A stretch of 64,000 bases of DNA from Eutypa lata. Its lineage: Eukaryota; Ascomycota; Sordariomycetes; Xylariales; Diatrypaceae. Shown here one piece after another: positions 49,027 to 63,203 of the stretch (position 1 is its first letter; each line of letters begins with the position of its first letter). Where the stretch lies: assembly GCA_022661535.1 (NCBI GenBank), contig JAKULF010000011.1, positions 806,001 to 870,000 on the forward strand, written 5' to 3'. The translations under genes and the position numbers were made by a program. The notes under the pieces are model-generated. The model ran no database searches. It saw only the letters and a program-made list of their open reading frames with translations, and was not told the DNA's origin.

Positions 49027-51301
49027 TTAACAACTCGTCTCCGCGCTACCATTCATGTTTCGTATCGTTGCTTGTCTTCTATCCGAGAAGGCCCCGTCTC
49101 GCGACCAGAGCCAAAGCACCAAGGGCGTATTCGAAAATCCGGAGGTAGACAACGACGACCCCTCGTTCAGCCGCGACGACGATGGTGGCGACGGCGGCGG
49201 CAGCAACGGCCGTTTCACGAGGGTAATATGATATCGTAAGGCTCTAGGAAAGCAGAATATGTATGGGTCACTCTGAATAATCGCTATGTGTGGAGGTTAG
49301 AGTCTAGCACTACATACTATGAGCAGAACTGACTAGCAGTGTTACCTTCGATATGCCTCCTCACAGATCGACGGAGGACTCTGTCAACTGTCGCTGAACC
49401 TTCCTAGCCAGCCCCGAGTTGGTTTAGCTGCTGAGTATAATTTTGGGGAGAAGCGATCAGTTTCTACTTACAGCATTGAACTGTGTAAGAAGTAACTAAT
49501 TTAGCAGGAACGGGAAACCCCAAAAAGTGGGATGCTCTGCACAACGGTCTCTCGTCCTTGGGTGGCTCCTCCGCTAGATCACCTTAGGGGGTAGGATTAT
49601 CTCTCTGTCATACGATAAATCCCTTAGTTATGGGAAGAGCCTTCAGGTTCGGTGAGTGTGGCGTATCCAACAGAAGTAGTTAGGGGAAGAAGTTGTTTAG
49701 AATCTTGACGTAGAGTTGAGGTGCCTTGTTTCATGAGCTGCTTGAATCGGCGGGCGGTTTTGCGCCAGGTACAATCCGCTTGTACGCTTGTAGGTATCCT
49801 CTGCGCTATTAGCCCCAGTCTGGTGTCACTTCTAACTCCGATATCACTTCCAATCATCCAGCCAAACCAGGTGCTTATAAAAAATGTTTTCTATAACTTA
49901 CCTACTAAATATACCTATTAATCTAGAGTGCAGAGCCCGTATATATACGTCAGTTGGTATTTCTGGGTTTACTAATAATACCTTAGCACTAACCTGAGGG
50001 AAGTGGTGTTATTATATAACTAACGATGTAGTTATGTATCTATCCAACTCGGATATTTTCCAAGGTTGTTCGTCATCTGCAACTACTTTGCTGCAACTAC
50101 ATGAATAGATACATGCACCTAGAACACATAAATTGGTGTAATTGGTAGATGCTGCCCCCGGCCTTGCACCTTAATATATGACTTATACCTCTAGATAAGT
50201 ACGCATCCAATACTTAGGTAGGCACGGTTAAAATTGCCGATGAGTTTTTGAATGGCATTTACCTAAGTTGGATATGAGCATTTGCCATCTAAGTTAGGTA
50301 ACTACATGTAGTTACATGTATGTAGCTATAGGAGCCACCTACTCGTGTGTATGTATGCATCGATTATATATGCTACCACGAGAACCTCAAGTTGATTCGA
50401 TTATAAATGCATTCTGAATATCAACTTCACAGACATTTATACACCGTTGCATGTGCAACTACGTACTTCGTTTGTGCTCCGTTCGTGACATCTCGCAAAT
50501 TACATATTTACCTAATGTGGATGAAATTTAAAAAATCGAAAGAAAAGTCTTGGCTCAAAAGGATCCAAGACTGAAACGCTGTGACCAGCACAATGATGTA
50601 AGTGGCACCCCGCCTCAAGAAGATGACACATGCCTTACTTACAACGCTGCCAATGACGATCCATTCTCCCCATGTAAGTAGGCGAGCTGGCAAAAGGCAC
50701 TACGTACGTATGTACAGCGGATCGATGCTCAGATTTCAATTTGTGTAATAATGCTGCAGGTTATACGTGCCTGAAGGACTTCAAAGATTCAAGCTGATAC
50801 ACCAAGCTAACATCGCTGATATGCTTGTGCGTACAACCAGTTAGAAAGCAATACAATACACAACTTGCTTCAACAAATACATTTTCTATCAAGAATGATG
50901 TGCCTTTTATCCTGCAGATGTATAATTATAGATTATAGATAGGTAGTACACAACAGTCCATAGAAACATCAATAAAACTATCAGATCACGTCGACAAAGA
51001 CACGCACCACCCATGCATCGATTAAGGATCTATTTTCTATAACAGTGAGCTTCTAGCGAGCTTCTAATCGTCGTCGCATGCTGTCCCAAAAACCCAACGG
51101 ATCCCAGACCTTGAACCGCATCAACCTTCATCCTATCGTATTTTGACGTCGTAAACCATCACCGAGCTATCGTGCCTATACGATACTCCAGAAGCTCTGG
51201 TAGAACCTCGTTAGAGCATAAACCGCAAATCCTAGACTATTCGAAAACACTACAAAAATCGACCTTCCTAGGCATTATCTATTCTATCTGCCACGAAAAT
51301 T
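49027..51301. other. Intergenic, 2.3 kb; upstream of the histidine kinase gene
   Basis: Promoter side of the kinase gene and 3' side of the mutase gene. Open frames are at most about 77 codons and lack motifs. Part of 49900-50500 is AT-rich with ACATGTA/TACCTA motifs. Confidence 0.6.
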
Positions 51302-53187
<1,886 letters not shown>

Positions 53188-53662
53188 TTTGTTTATTTCT
53201 TACGAAATGGAGGGGAATTTGTAGGAAGGTGGGGGTGGATAGAAGCAGGCTCAGTCCCGAGTCTTGGATCTAGTAGTGAACAAATCTGAACAAGGTCAGC
53301 AAGCTTTTGGTCGAGACCGGGTATCCAAGTCTAAAAGAATGGTCAAAGGCAAAGAAGTCGAAGAAGAGAAAACGAGAAGGGTGAGGTTTACGTCTTGTCT
53401 CTATATCATCTGGTTACTCGAAAAGAGGAAAAAATGGCAACACAACAATCTGGTGGGCTGGCTTGGCTTGGCCAGGGTAGACGACCCCTCCAAGAAATAA
53501 GGGGGCCCACTTGGTCCCACACTATTCCTACATTTGCATCCGTAGTGTATTAAGTTCAATGCAACTACATAATGTACCTACTCCAGATAGGATTCTAGTT
53601 ATCAAGTATTGTCACTACAAGTACATCTAGCACCAGTAGAGCATCAGAGTCAAAAAGAGCGT

Positions 53663-53694
53663 GTATGTATGTATGTATGTATGTATGTATGTAT
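53663..53694 (+). repeat. (GTAT)8 microsatellite
   Basis: Eight exact units, about 480 bp upstream of the mutase start codon. Confidence 0.95.
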
Positions 53695-55111
53695 GGTACC
53701 TACATGTTGTCTCGAGTCAAATTGAGCCTTCTGGGTGGTATTGGTAGATTAGTAGTGTCAGACTAATAGTTTAGCTTATGAAGTACATAGGTTACCTGTC
53801 TTATGTAGAGATTTTATTTATTCTTTTCGGTAGTTAGCCTTCTTTTTGTTTTCTGACATATCTCCAGAGGCAGGTAGTTAGCTACCTCTCAAGATCTCTT
53901 GAGCAAAGGAGCACCAATACTATTGCTCCTAATAATTGATGTGCTGTTCTGCTTTTCGGTTTCATTCTTTTAGTTTAAGCTCGCTCGCGTATTAGCGGTG
54001 CGCTTGCCTATCAGTCAACCAGTTTAGACAATCATTGCATGCTGAGCCAGGGGCTTGATTCAGGGGTTCCGTCCTCGAGGCGAATAGGGGGGGGTGCAAC
54101 CCAAATGTCTAGTGCCCTAGTGCCATGAAGATCAATGGCCCCAATGTGCTTTGCTGCCATTGGTGAAACCCTTTTCGCAATTCACAACTTGTAATCACTT
54201 GTAATTATAATAAATGTTGCAATACCCGGTGGTGTGGTGGTGTGCGTGTGTGCTGAGCTCGTCACCCGGCAGCTGCCCGACAACTATAATACTAGGCGAT
54301 ATTTTATGTAATTTTCATCCAGGCTAGGGGTAACCCTTACGCGTGTCCAATGGGCGATCGTCACTTGCCATTATCTAGCCAAACCTTGCAAGTGCTAATC
54401 TTATGAGATGAGCGGCGGCACAGAGTATGCTTAATTCTACCCCTAGCACATCTCAGAAGCACAGATACAAATCGAGGCTTAGTACGAAGTATCCCGCCTT
54501 TTTTTGAAGGTTAGGTCTGCGGGGTGTTTTGGTGATGGCTTTTGAAGCTACTTATGTAGCGAACCTTTCTTTCACTTCTTTCACGCAAAGTATTTCAGTT
54601 ACATCTACGTAACTTCAAGTTTGCTTTTACCCGCCAACTAGCAGTGGGTATGTCATGTCGGGTACAGCTGTCTGTCTATACCTATGCTAGTACTAAGTTA
54701 TATACTCAGTATATCAACGGTGTGGTGTATTGCTTGGGCCGGACTTGTAGGTAGATGGAGTTAGTTAATTATAGAGCTGAAAAGAAATTTCTTATCATAA
54801 TTACCTACCTACTTCCTAGATTATGCAGCCGGTCAGCCTCGCTGGTTCCTCCTTACTTCATCACCCCTTTTTCTCACGCGTGAATGAATGGTTTGGATAA
54901 GCTGGATAAACCTCAAGTCCTGAATGGCTGACGACCATGTACCCAATAAGGTTAACCAGTTATCTACTCCCCCAATCCCCCATATTCATCGATTTGGTCA
55001 GTCATCCCGCAGCCGCTAATCAAGGCTTTCTTGGCTCCTTTACGCCATCATCCCTCCCCTCGCCTGGTTTGAGGTAATTCCGGGTTTATTATTACCACGT
55101 AGTAAATACTT

Positions 55112-56432
55112 TTGGTAGATAGCGATAACAACGAAACGGTTACATCTCAACTATGGGTCTCGGGAGATCATCCAATTTCGATAAGGATGCTTTTTTCAAC
55201 TAGTAATCTCCGGTACCAGAAGACAGAAGCAAATAGACAAGCAATTGACCGCGCAAGTTATCATTTATGTGAGATTCCTTCAGTTTTGATGAATGGCGTG
55301 CTCATCGAGTTAATTAATGTTGTGCTTGTACTCGGGCTTGTACAAGATCCTGTAAGTCCCGGCCGCACCTAGCCTGTAAGCCTGTCCGCCCTGCAAGTAT
55401 ACCCGGCGGTGGACCGTGGCTATCAAGGGCTGTCAATCTTGGAGACTATCTCGGGCAAGTCCAGGACCGGACGGGTCCCGCAGATTATTCCAGAGCGGTA
55501 TCAGATCTACAGAGATTTGCAGAGTGACAAAAGGCGGTCGTCTCAAGTTGATGCTCCAGCTACCCAGTCAAGCCATCGCTCCCTCGGCCCGCAACCAGGG
55601 CCAACACCGAGAACCTCAAGGGGAAATACCGGAGCCTCAAAACATATGTAGATCGGATAAATCTATCCCTTTCAACTATCCTAACTTCGGCCTATAGATA
55701 CAGGTGTCCTCAAGTGCTTCTTCATGACTCGACCGCATCGCTAAGCCATTTCAACAACGAATGCAGTTATTAATACCTTCTGTTTCAGATCGCCCACCCA
55801 TGCTAGAAAGCCACAATTTGGTGGGTTAGTGGGGGATGTACTTGAAAGTCCACACCTACGTGGGTGGGTAGAAGGGCGGTGCCCATCTGAAGAATTGCCT
55901 CTGATGACGAAGTAGGAGGACTTAGTGGGATTCTTATGAAGTTCTAAGCAGACAGCCTGCAGGCAGGCAAGCCGCTAGCTTGGTCATCGGTAACTTTGTG
56001 TATCTGTTTCAGAAATCTGCTTATTCCCTTAATCGCACTTTGATCTTGATATCACTATGTAGGATTCCGCAGACGTATGATGAAATGCAACAGGTCGTAT
56101 TACCAGATTTACCTGTGATATTATCAACAGCTGCAAACATAGACATTATCCTTGCCATCTACGTCTCTCGGCCGAAATTCCCAAAGAAGTCACCAAGTTT
56201 ACTCTCTTTGATAGTGGCCGATTCTTGTTCGTATTCAAACTCCAAAAACCAAGGAAAAGGTGGTGGTGACATAAGAAATCCAATGTTGGATTTACTAAGA
56301 CTCGTATTTTACCAGTTGAGTATCAGTGTGGTGGCTCCAAACCAGAGAGCCTACATATTACGACCAAGTGAGGTTTGGGACTACCAAGCGAGCTATGACG
56401 AGATGGAGCGATATGAAGCTGAAAACTGGTAA
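55112..56432 (+). pseudogene. Possible decayed or unrecognised coding region
   Basis: Several overlapping frames look more coding-like than their flanks: 55112-55372, 55409-55651 (or the alternative frame 55416-55697, Pro/Arg/Gln-rich), and 55980-56432. The last, probably from an internal TAG acceptor near 56061, reads YDEMQQVVLPDLPVILSTAA and ends VWDYQASYDEMERYEAENW. The local composition is GC-richer between 55360 and 55640. I cannot join them into one frame with credible splice sites and recognise no family. It may be a degraded gene or transposon fragment, or chance. Confidence 0.22.
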
Positions 56433-58353
56433 AAGTCTAAAGGATGGATTCACCCGAGCCCTGGAGCAGTCATATTAGCTTGAGAGCCGCAAGTCAGGTA
56501 CGCGATTTTCGACATTATACTAGGTAGGTAGGTACCTCATTTAGCTCGTGCAGGGTCGATGAGCCAATCGGTAGTATCGTAGCTAAACATTTTCCCCCTT
56601 TCCACTTAAGAGGACTAATTAATAGTGTAAACGCAGGCAGCATCAACATGGTACATCATGCTGAGCATGAGATGACATATAACTTTGAGGTCGAGTATAA
56701 GGTCTAGTTAGCAGGAATCAAGAGCTACATGTTAAAGAAGATTCCATGCCTTAGCCACTTGAGCAGGTAAAAGCATCCTTAACCACGCGTCGCATATTTG
56801 AAGTTATATACATATTAGTTAAGTTTATGCCAGTTACATTTCCATAAATATCAACATGATGCCAAGGCATACCCCCTGTATGTGCCTACTTACGTGCATA
56901 CACACATGTACGTACATGTGTATGGGCTTATGTATTATTTTTACTACTATCAAAATTATCAGCCAGTCAGTGTAGGTTTGCATGTGTCTGTAGGACAGGC
57001 AAGACAGGTAAAACCGGATTCAAGCTGCCAGCCAGCAATAAAGCCCCTTTGGTCCTTAACTTGTATACGACATTTTATGCTTCTTCTCTTCCTTATCGGA
57101 GACCAACAAATCCTGCTATTCAGATCCAGAGCCATGCAGCCCCGTTGGCTGACGTCGTGAAAATCTAAATACGGAAGAACAGATTTTGGACGAAAAGAAG
57201 AAAGCGTGCTTGATAGCGGACAAATGATTGGAATGATTGCGCAACGCACCCCACCATCGCTTTTTCTGCCCCCACAAAACGACATGGGAATTCTCAAGAT
57301 CGGCGCTGTCTGGGGCCCATGGGTCAGTACCTCCCAAAGTACAAGAAGTATCTTGTTCTGCATACTCTACCGTAGTAGTTGTACTGTAGCAGCAAAAAGA
57401 TGTTTTATGATTATATTGGATGGATTTGTTTTGCCTACTAGGCCTCAGTGGTGAGTGAAAGGAAAAGAAACCTCTCAAACTTGTGATTTATATGCAGGAG
57501 TATTATATGTAGGTGATGAGTAAGTTAATCTATGTATGTAGGTAGTACGTAGATTAGATAGGGCAAGGGAATGTCTCTTCCATTAGACTGGTAGTTAACT
57601 TCTCTGGGGATTCGGGAATAGTTACATACAGGTGTCAATGGCAAATTTCCGTACCTGGTACAAGCAATTATGGAGCTAAAAGGGATGATTAGTTAAGGAA
57701 TTACGTTGCAAAACTCAATAGAGGAAAAGTACCTTTCACTTTGTATAGGCATTCAGCGTTTTAGCGATCTCATTAAACATCAATGATGAGTGGTGGCACT
57801 TAGTGGTGCAGTGACGATCAGCACGCTATAATATGGCCAGTGAAGGCCCGTTTAGGGGGCTTACAACCTTGGAAGCCCCCTCCGGGTCTCAATTAACAAT
57901 GCAGCTATCCCACTTAGAATTTTTCCCTTCCCGAGTTGGCCAAAACCAACCAGCCACCTTTACCACATTTTACCACACCACCCTCTTTCTCCCTTTCCAC
58001 TCCTTTTCCCAAAAAGAAAACCGTCAACCTCCCCCGGCTTCTTAATTCAAACTTCTTTTTCACTACCTACTAAGTTGTCGACCCATTCCCTTCCGCTATT
58101 AACAGCAATAACGGAAGAGAAGAATTCCTCAACCCAGTAGCAGCGCATTCGTAGAATCTCAACTCTTCGACTGCCCCCTTGATTACCACTATTTTAATTG
58201 ATTGGTCTCAAGCAAGCTTGGCCGCGTCGCTCTTTATAACAAACACACGTCACTACTTCCGCTTCTACTTGTCTTATTACCTTTAGTCCTGTCAACAGTA
58301 TAAAAGTCTCGTCAGAGTCAATCATCTCTATATCATCCGAAGAATAAATAAAA

Positions 58354-59693
58354 ATGGCCGACGAAAAAACTCGCGTTTCTGGCGAGGTCCCCCGACCTGA
58401 GCCTAAGGGGCCCGTCCTTCCTACTGTGAACCCCGAAGCCGACAAGCCTCAGCCTCCCAAGGCTGCCCTTCATCCCGCGTTATATGTCGCGTATGTCTAA
58501 AACTGCCTCCACGCAATGCTAAGCGATCGATGCATCGGAATTACTGACGAGAATATTGTACTACAGTGTATGGATTAGTCTGTCATCATCTGTTATCCTG
58601 TTCAACAAATGGATTCTGGACACGCTAGAATTCCGTAAGTGGCCTTGTGTAGCTTTCGTGAAAGAGACTTGCTTCTAAGACGTTAATAGGATACCCTGTC
58701 ATTTTGACCACCTACCATCTGACCTTCGCGACTATTGCGACCCAGCTCCTTGCTCGTTATACCACTCTTCTAGATGGACGCAAGACCGTCAAGATGACCG
58801 GCCGGGTTTACCTCCGCGCCATCGTCCCCATCGGTATCTTTTTCAGTTTGAGCTTAATTTGCGGCAACTTGACATACCTCTATCTCTCCGTCGCTTTTAT
58901 CCAGATGCTGAAGGCTACCACACCGGTGGCTGTCCTCCTCTCCAGTTGGGTCATGGGCATTGCTGCTCCCAACATGAAGGTCCTGATGAACGTGTCTGCT
59001 ATCGTTGTTGGTGTCATAATCGCCTCCTTCGGTGAGATCAAGTTTGTCTGGATTGGTTTCTTCTACCAAATTGGTGGTGTCATGTTCGAGGCCATCCGTC
59101 TCAACCTTGTCCAAGCCCTTCTCAGCTCTGCCGAATACAAGATGGACCCTCTAGTGTCTCTCTACTACTTCGCCCCCGTCTGCGCTGTCATGAACGGTCT
59201 TGTTGCGCTCTTCTGGGAAATCCCCAAGGTTTCCATGACTGAAGTCTACAACGTCGGTCTGTTCACCTTCTTCCTCAACGGACTGTGCGCGTTCGGACTG
59301 AACATCTCGGTCGTCTTCTTGATTGGCAAGACTTCGTCTCTCGTCATGACCCTTTGCGGTGTTCTCAAGGATATTCTGCTGGTCGCTGCCTCCATGCTCA
59401 TCTGGGGTACGCCTATTTCCGCTCTCCAGGCTTTCGGTTACTCGATTGCCCTTGGCGGTATGGTCTACTATAAGCTCGGCTACGAAGCCATCAAGGGTTA
59501 TGCTTCTGAAGCCGGACGACAGTGGGCTGAGTTCGGTGTCGCCCGACCTGCTACCCGGAAGATTATCGTTGGCGTCGCTGCGCTCTTGTTCGTCTTCCTG
59601 CTCTTCGGTGGCTTGGCCCCGTCGTACGTCCCTGATTACGACCCTACCCCATACCTCTCGGAGGCGGCGAACAAGATCAGCGGTAGCACGTAA
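58354..59693 (+). CDS. TPT/nucleotide-sugar transporter family protein, candidate UDP-galactofuranose transporter
   Basis: Three exons, 58354-58490, 58567-58634 and 58690-59693 (introns of 76 and 55 bp), give 402 residues. A 40-residue Pro-rich cytosolic N-terminus is followed by about ten membrane segments. Family motifs include SSSVILFNKWIL, RYPVILTTYHLTFA, MLKATTPVAVLLSSW, VVGVIIASFGEIKFVWIGF, DPLVSLYYFAPVCAVMNG, FLIGKTSSLVMTLCGVLKDI and GYSIALGGMVYYKLG. This is the triose-phosphate-translocator branch of the drug/metabolite transporter superfamily, whose fungal members mostly work as nucleotide-sugar antiporters in Golgi or ER membranes. From memory, the A. fumigatus (glfA/glfB) and A. 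nidulans (ugmA/ugtA) mutase and UDP-Galf transporter genes are adjacent, so divergent placement beside the mutase here supports the same role. Substrate is inference; the family call is firm. Confidence 0.92.
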
Positions 59694-60765
59694 TTACCCT
59701 GCAGATGATGACCCTTTTCACCTTACTATTTGGTAATTTCTCGGTGTTCATGGGCTTATATCGGCTGTTCCTTGCGGTCGACACGAAGGGGAAACGATGT
59801 GGTGCGCGCGTTTTCCTGGTTTTCTAAAGTACATACTTGCACTATTTCCAGGCTTCATTCCCGGTGGTTGATAGACCGTAATTGGAGAGCTTCCCCCTCT
59901 TGTGGCCGGGTATTGATATTGACGAAAGAGGCTGCCACGCTTCCATGTATAAGGTAGTTTTATAGAGCGCGCGGGTGGGGGGCGTAGAGCGCATAGGGTC
60001 GGGTTACAACTGCGAGCATAACGACACGACAGGGCTAATCATGTAACTTAAATGACCTCGGAGTTCAGACTTTTCTTTACCAAAATGAATTAAAATATGA
60101 CTATTAACAGATAACTTGTTTCGTCGTGACGGTTTGATTGAACACAATAAATACATCTCTAGTCATTGAGCAGTGTCAGGCAATCTTCAAATGCGTATTG
60201 TATAGCCCTGAAAGTCGAGTCTGTCCGTAAAACGCCATCAGTCGAGCAAACATGACGTCCGTGATGTTATAGCCAAGACCCACGATAACACTCAAGTTAT
60301 ATATGACCCCCTAGATTTATATAGAGGTATCAATGTAGTGTTGATCCTACCTACCAGCTGCTATAACACTCACTCTATCTTATTGCATGGCAACGGCGCC
60401 ATAGCCGCTGGAATAGATACGCTTCGTCTCTTGCATCATCCATGAGGTTTGTTTGGGATGTGAACTGAAGGAAGAGGTGAAGGAAGTAGGTATGTATATC
60501 AAGGCTGTCTATCTTTCCACCATGACCGCCGCCGCCACCGCCATCCTACATACCCACATACGAATAGATCCGGGCACCTATTCTGCTTGCTTCCTTTATA
60601 CACATGATACAGACCTGTCAGTCAGGCACGTCCCCATCATGACAACAATCAGGTGATGACGCAATCCGAAAAGCGCACCTATCTTCCAATCTATCTGACG
60701 AAGACGAAGGTATAAGGCATAATAACATAATAACATAACAACTTTTCAGCGAAGTAGCCGAATCT

Positions 60766-60908
60766 TTACACTTGGTGCAGTGGTACCGTCTCGCGGTCGT
60801 CTTTATTACACATTCTTCATCTTTCAGTTCTTATCCCCAGGGACCCTGCACCCCTTCGCTTATTTTTTTTTTATCTGGTTCGAATCCCGAACAGGAAACC
60901 TTTTTTTT
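60766..60908 (+). pseudogene. Second tRNA-like element with A and B boxes
   Basis: TGGTGCAGTGG at 60773-60783 fits the A-box consensus fully and folds as a GGT...ACC D-arm. GGTTCGAATCC at 60877-60887 fits the B box, within a T-arm matching four of five pairs. A T-run follows at 60901. The boxes are about 94 nt apart, too far for an ordinary tRNA, though a long intron could allow it. The acceptor strands pair poorly (about four of seven). A degenerate tRNA or SINE head is more likely than a working gene. Confidence 0.3.
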
Positions 60909-62412
60909 CTATGTTTAACTTTTTTTTTTCTTCGCTTTTTTTTTCTTTCTCTCTTAGGACCGTGCCTGCCTGCCTGCCTGCTTGCTTGAGGGCCGATTGT
61001 CAGGCGTGTGATCTCGAAACTACCTATGTGTGTGCCTCTCTTCCAACGGCTATTTATATACTAGCCGTTGTTTGATATACCACATCGGCCACATGCATCG
61101 GCTTCGTACTATCCATCTATCCATCCTGCATCTACCAGTCTACCAAAAATGATTTCCCCCTTCATACGAACTGAACTAACAATAATCAGTTGCTAAGACT
61201 ACCAGACGTCTGTCTAGCCACAATACAAGCATAGCAGAAAGGAGCCTTTTTCTTGTTCTTTTTTTCTTCTTCTCTATACCGGCTTAAGTACGTACGTAGT
61301 GCTTCCTAGGTACCTAGGTAGGTAGTTAGGTAGTCAGTCTATATCCCACCACTGATATGCGAGCATAATATGGAGTGTGTATGAATGAATGTAACTCAGA
61401 TATGCCAAACGGTATCGTTGATAACCTACCGGAATCCCTCCACTCGGACAGACACGTTTTTTACAGACTCATCTTCTGATTTGGTTTATAGCCAGACGCT
61501 CGCTGTGAGGTCAGTCACATACTTAGGCTGCTGTATGTTCAACTCTCATCTCCATATACTGTTGACAGCCATTTGCTCTGGTCCAACTGCTGCGTCGTGA
61601 TTATGCCTACGTAGTAACAACTTACACTAGTTGGTTAGCTTTACTCGTCTATTAGTTAGCAGTTTGGACACGAGAGGGTACTTGTTGTATCATACCTATC
61701 TACCGTACGAAGCATCCCCCTCCCCTTTTCCCGTGAGAGTCACTGTAGTGTTTCCTCCCTGGGCGCCAGGGGCCGATGCTTAACGTGTCTAGGTTAATGA
61801 GATGTTCCTTTAGCTGGGAGAGTTGTCACGATGGCTGCTATTAAGTAGCTATGAAACCTCCAGGTAGATCTATCAAGGGCGAGAAGCCGGTTAGGACCAT
61901 TCAGAGATTGGCTTCCCTACCCCAGGTCAATCTAAGTCCATACACATTTGCAGCTACGTTGCTATCTCATACCTACCGTGACGTTATATACCCTATTGTC
62001 AAGTACCTACAGTAAACTTGGACAATTCAACACCATATTGTACTAGCCGAAGGGTATGTGTATGCCTTGAGAAAACTTGGACAACGTAGAATTAATCTGT
62101 GTATATTTTCGTAACATGGAAGTATAAGAAAGATATATGACTTACGCAGTGATGGTTCGTCTTCATCGTTGGTTAAACCCCCACCGTGACTTTTAGCTTG
62201 GTCGAGTCGTGGACTAGTAGGTAGCAGCTCAGATGTCACCGATCGATGGCATACTCTGAGCCTTCTGAGACCTTCAGAAGGTTATCTTCATTATCCAGCA
62301 TATACTACCTATCAAGTATTGGTTAGGGATCGAGGCTTGGATGGCATTGTTGGTTCTTATATAAATACTCGAGTTCAGTTAAGACTTCGTCCTCAACTTC
62401 ACAACCTGCCAG

Positions 62413-62444
<32 letters not shown>
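62413..62444 (+). repeat. (TGTC)8 microsatellite
   Basis: Eight exact units in non-coding sequence downstream of the eL27 gene. Confidence 0.95.
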
Positions 62445-62446
<2 letters not shown>

Positions 62447-63203
62447 GAATTCTCCCGATGAAGAATCGCCGATGGCCCTTGAATTAGTTTCGGGCGGTGG
62501 GTAAAACTCCTTCATATCGACAATTCCCTGCTCCTGCCTGGGAAAAAGGACCCTTGAATCCATGTTGTTTAATAGATACGGGCTCACCTGCTAGGCGGTC
62601 TTCGGAATCAATGCCTTCACCTTTGGGAAGATTTGTGCAAACGGCTTATCTAGATCTGATCGGCTATTGGATGTCCGAATCGATATATGGGAGGACCTAG
62701 AGTGCTAATATAATATATAAGTAGACCATACACCTAAAGTTCAACTTGCTTAGTCAAATGGATTGACAACATTTGATCTGTCTTGTTCATACAGGTCGCG
62801 ATCAAGACCTACCTAGATAGGTAGGCTTGAAGCATGTCAGCAGAAGAACTCTGCACCCTAACACGGCATAGACATATCAAGGTAGAAGTATCCGGAGAGG
62901 GTAGCGGTAGCTCAGAAGAGACGCAGCCACACGTCTTCGAGTAGAGGAATACTTCGCAAGTGGAAGTAATCACAACACTTAGACGATGTGCGAAAGAGGA
63001 CCTAAGACAATTCACAATAACGCGAGCACTTGTAAAGATGAGGTTCGTCAAGTCATGATTTGTTCTCAATGCCTTCATATTTAGAGCAAAACCCTGTTGG
63101 CTCCTAATGCCGGTTGCTGATGCGATGTACATCCCAGAAGACCATGTAAACCCCCCAAACCGAAACGACGGAAGTTACGCAGAGGAAAGGACTTTTTGTT
63201 CGT

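Larger units (their letters stand above)
53188..58353. other. 5.2-kb divergent intergenic region between mutase and transporter genes
   Basis: Presumed to carry both promoters. (GTAT)8 lies at 53663-53694. Apart from the doubtful open frames at 55.1-56.4 kb (listed separately) I recognise no gene. The 300 bp before the transporter start are pyrimidine-rich, as expected for a strongly expressed fungal promoter or leader. Confidence 0.55.
59694..63203. other. 3.5-kb convergent intergenic region, no gene recognised
   Basis: Between the 3' ends of the transporter and eL27 genes. It contains T-rich runs at 60866-60950, a tRNA-like element (listed), TACC/GGTA clusters at 61305-61335 and (TGTC)8 at 62413-62444. 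Short open frames (up to 107 codons) carry no motif. Confidence 0.55.

Noticed and set aside
61044..61070. 9-bp perfect hairpin CAACGGCTA/TAGCCGTTG
   Set aside because: Near the chance expectation; no gene or terminator context to support a function.
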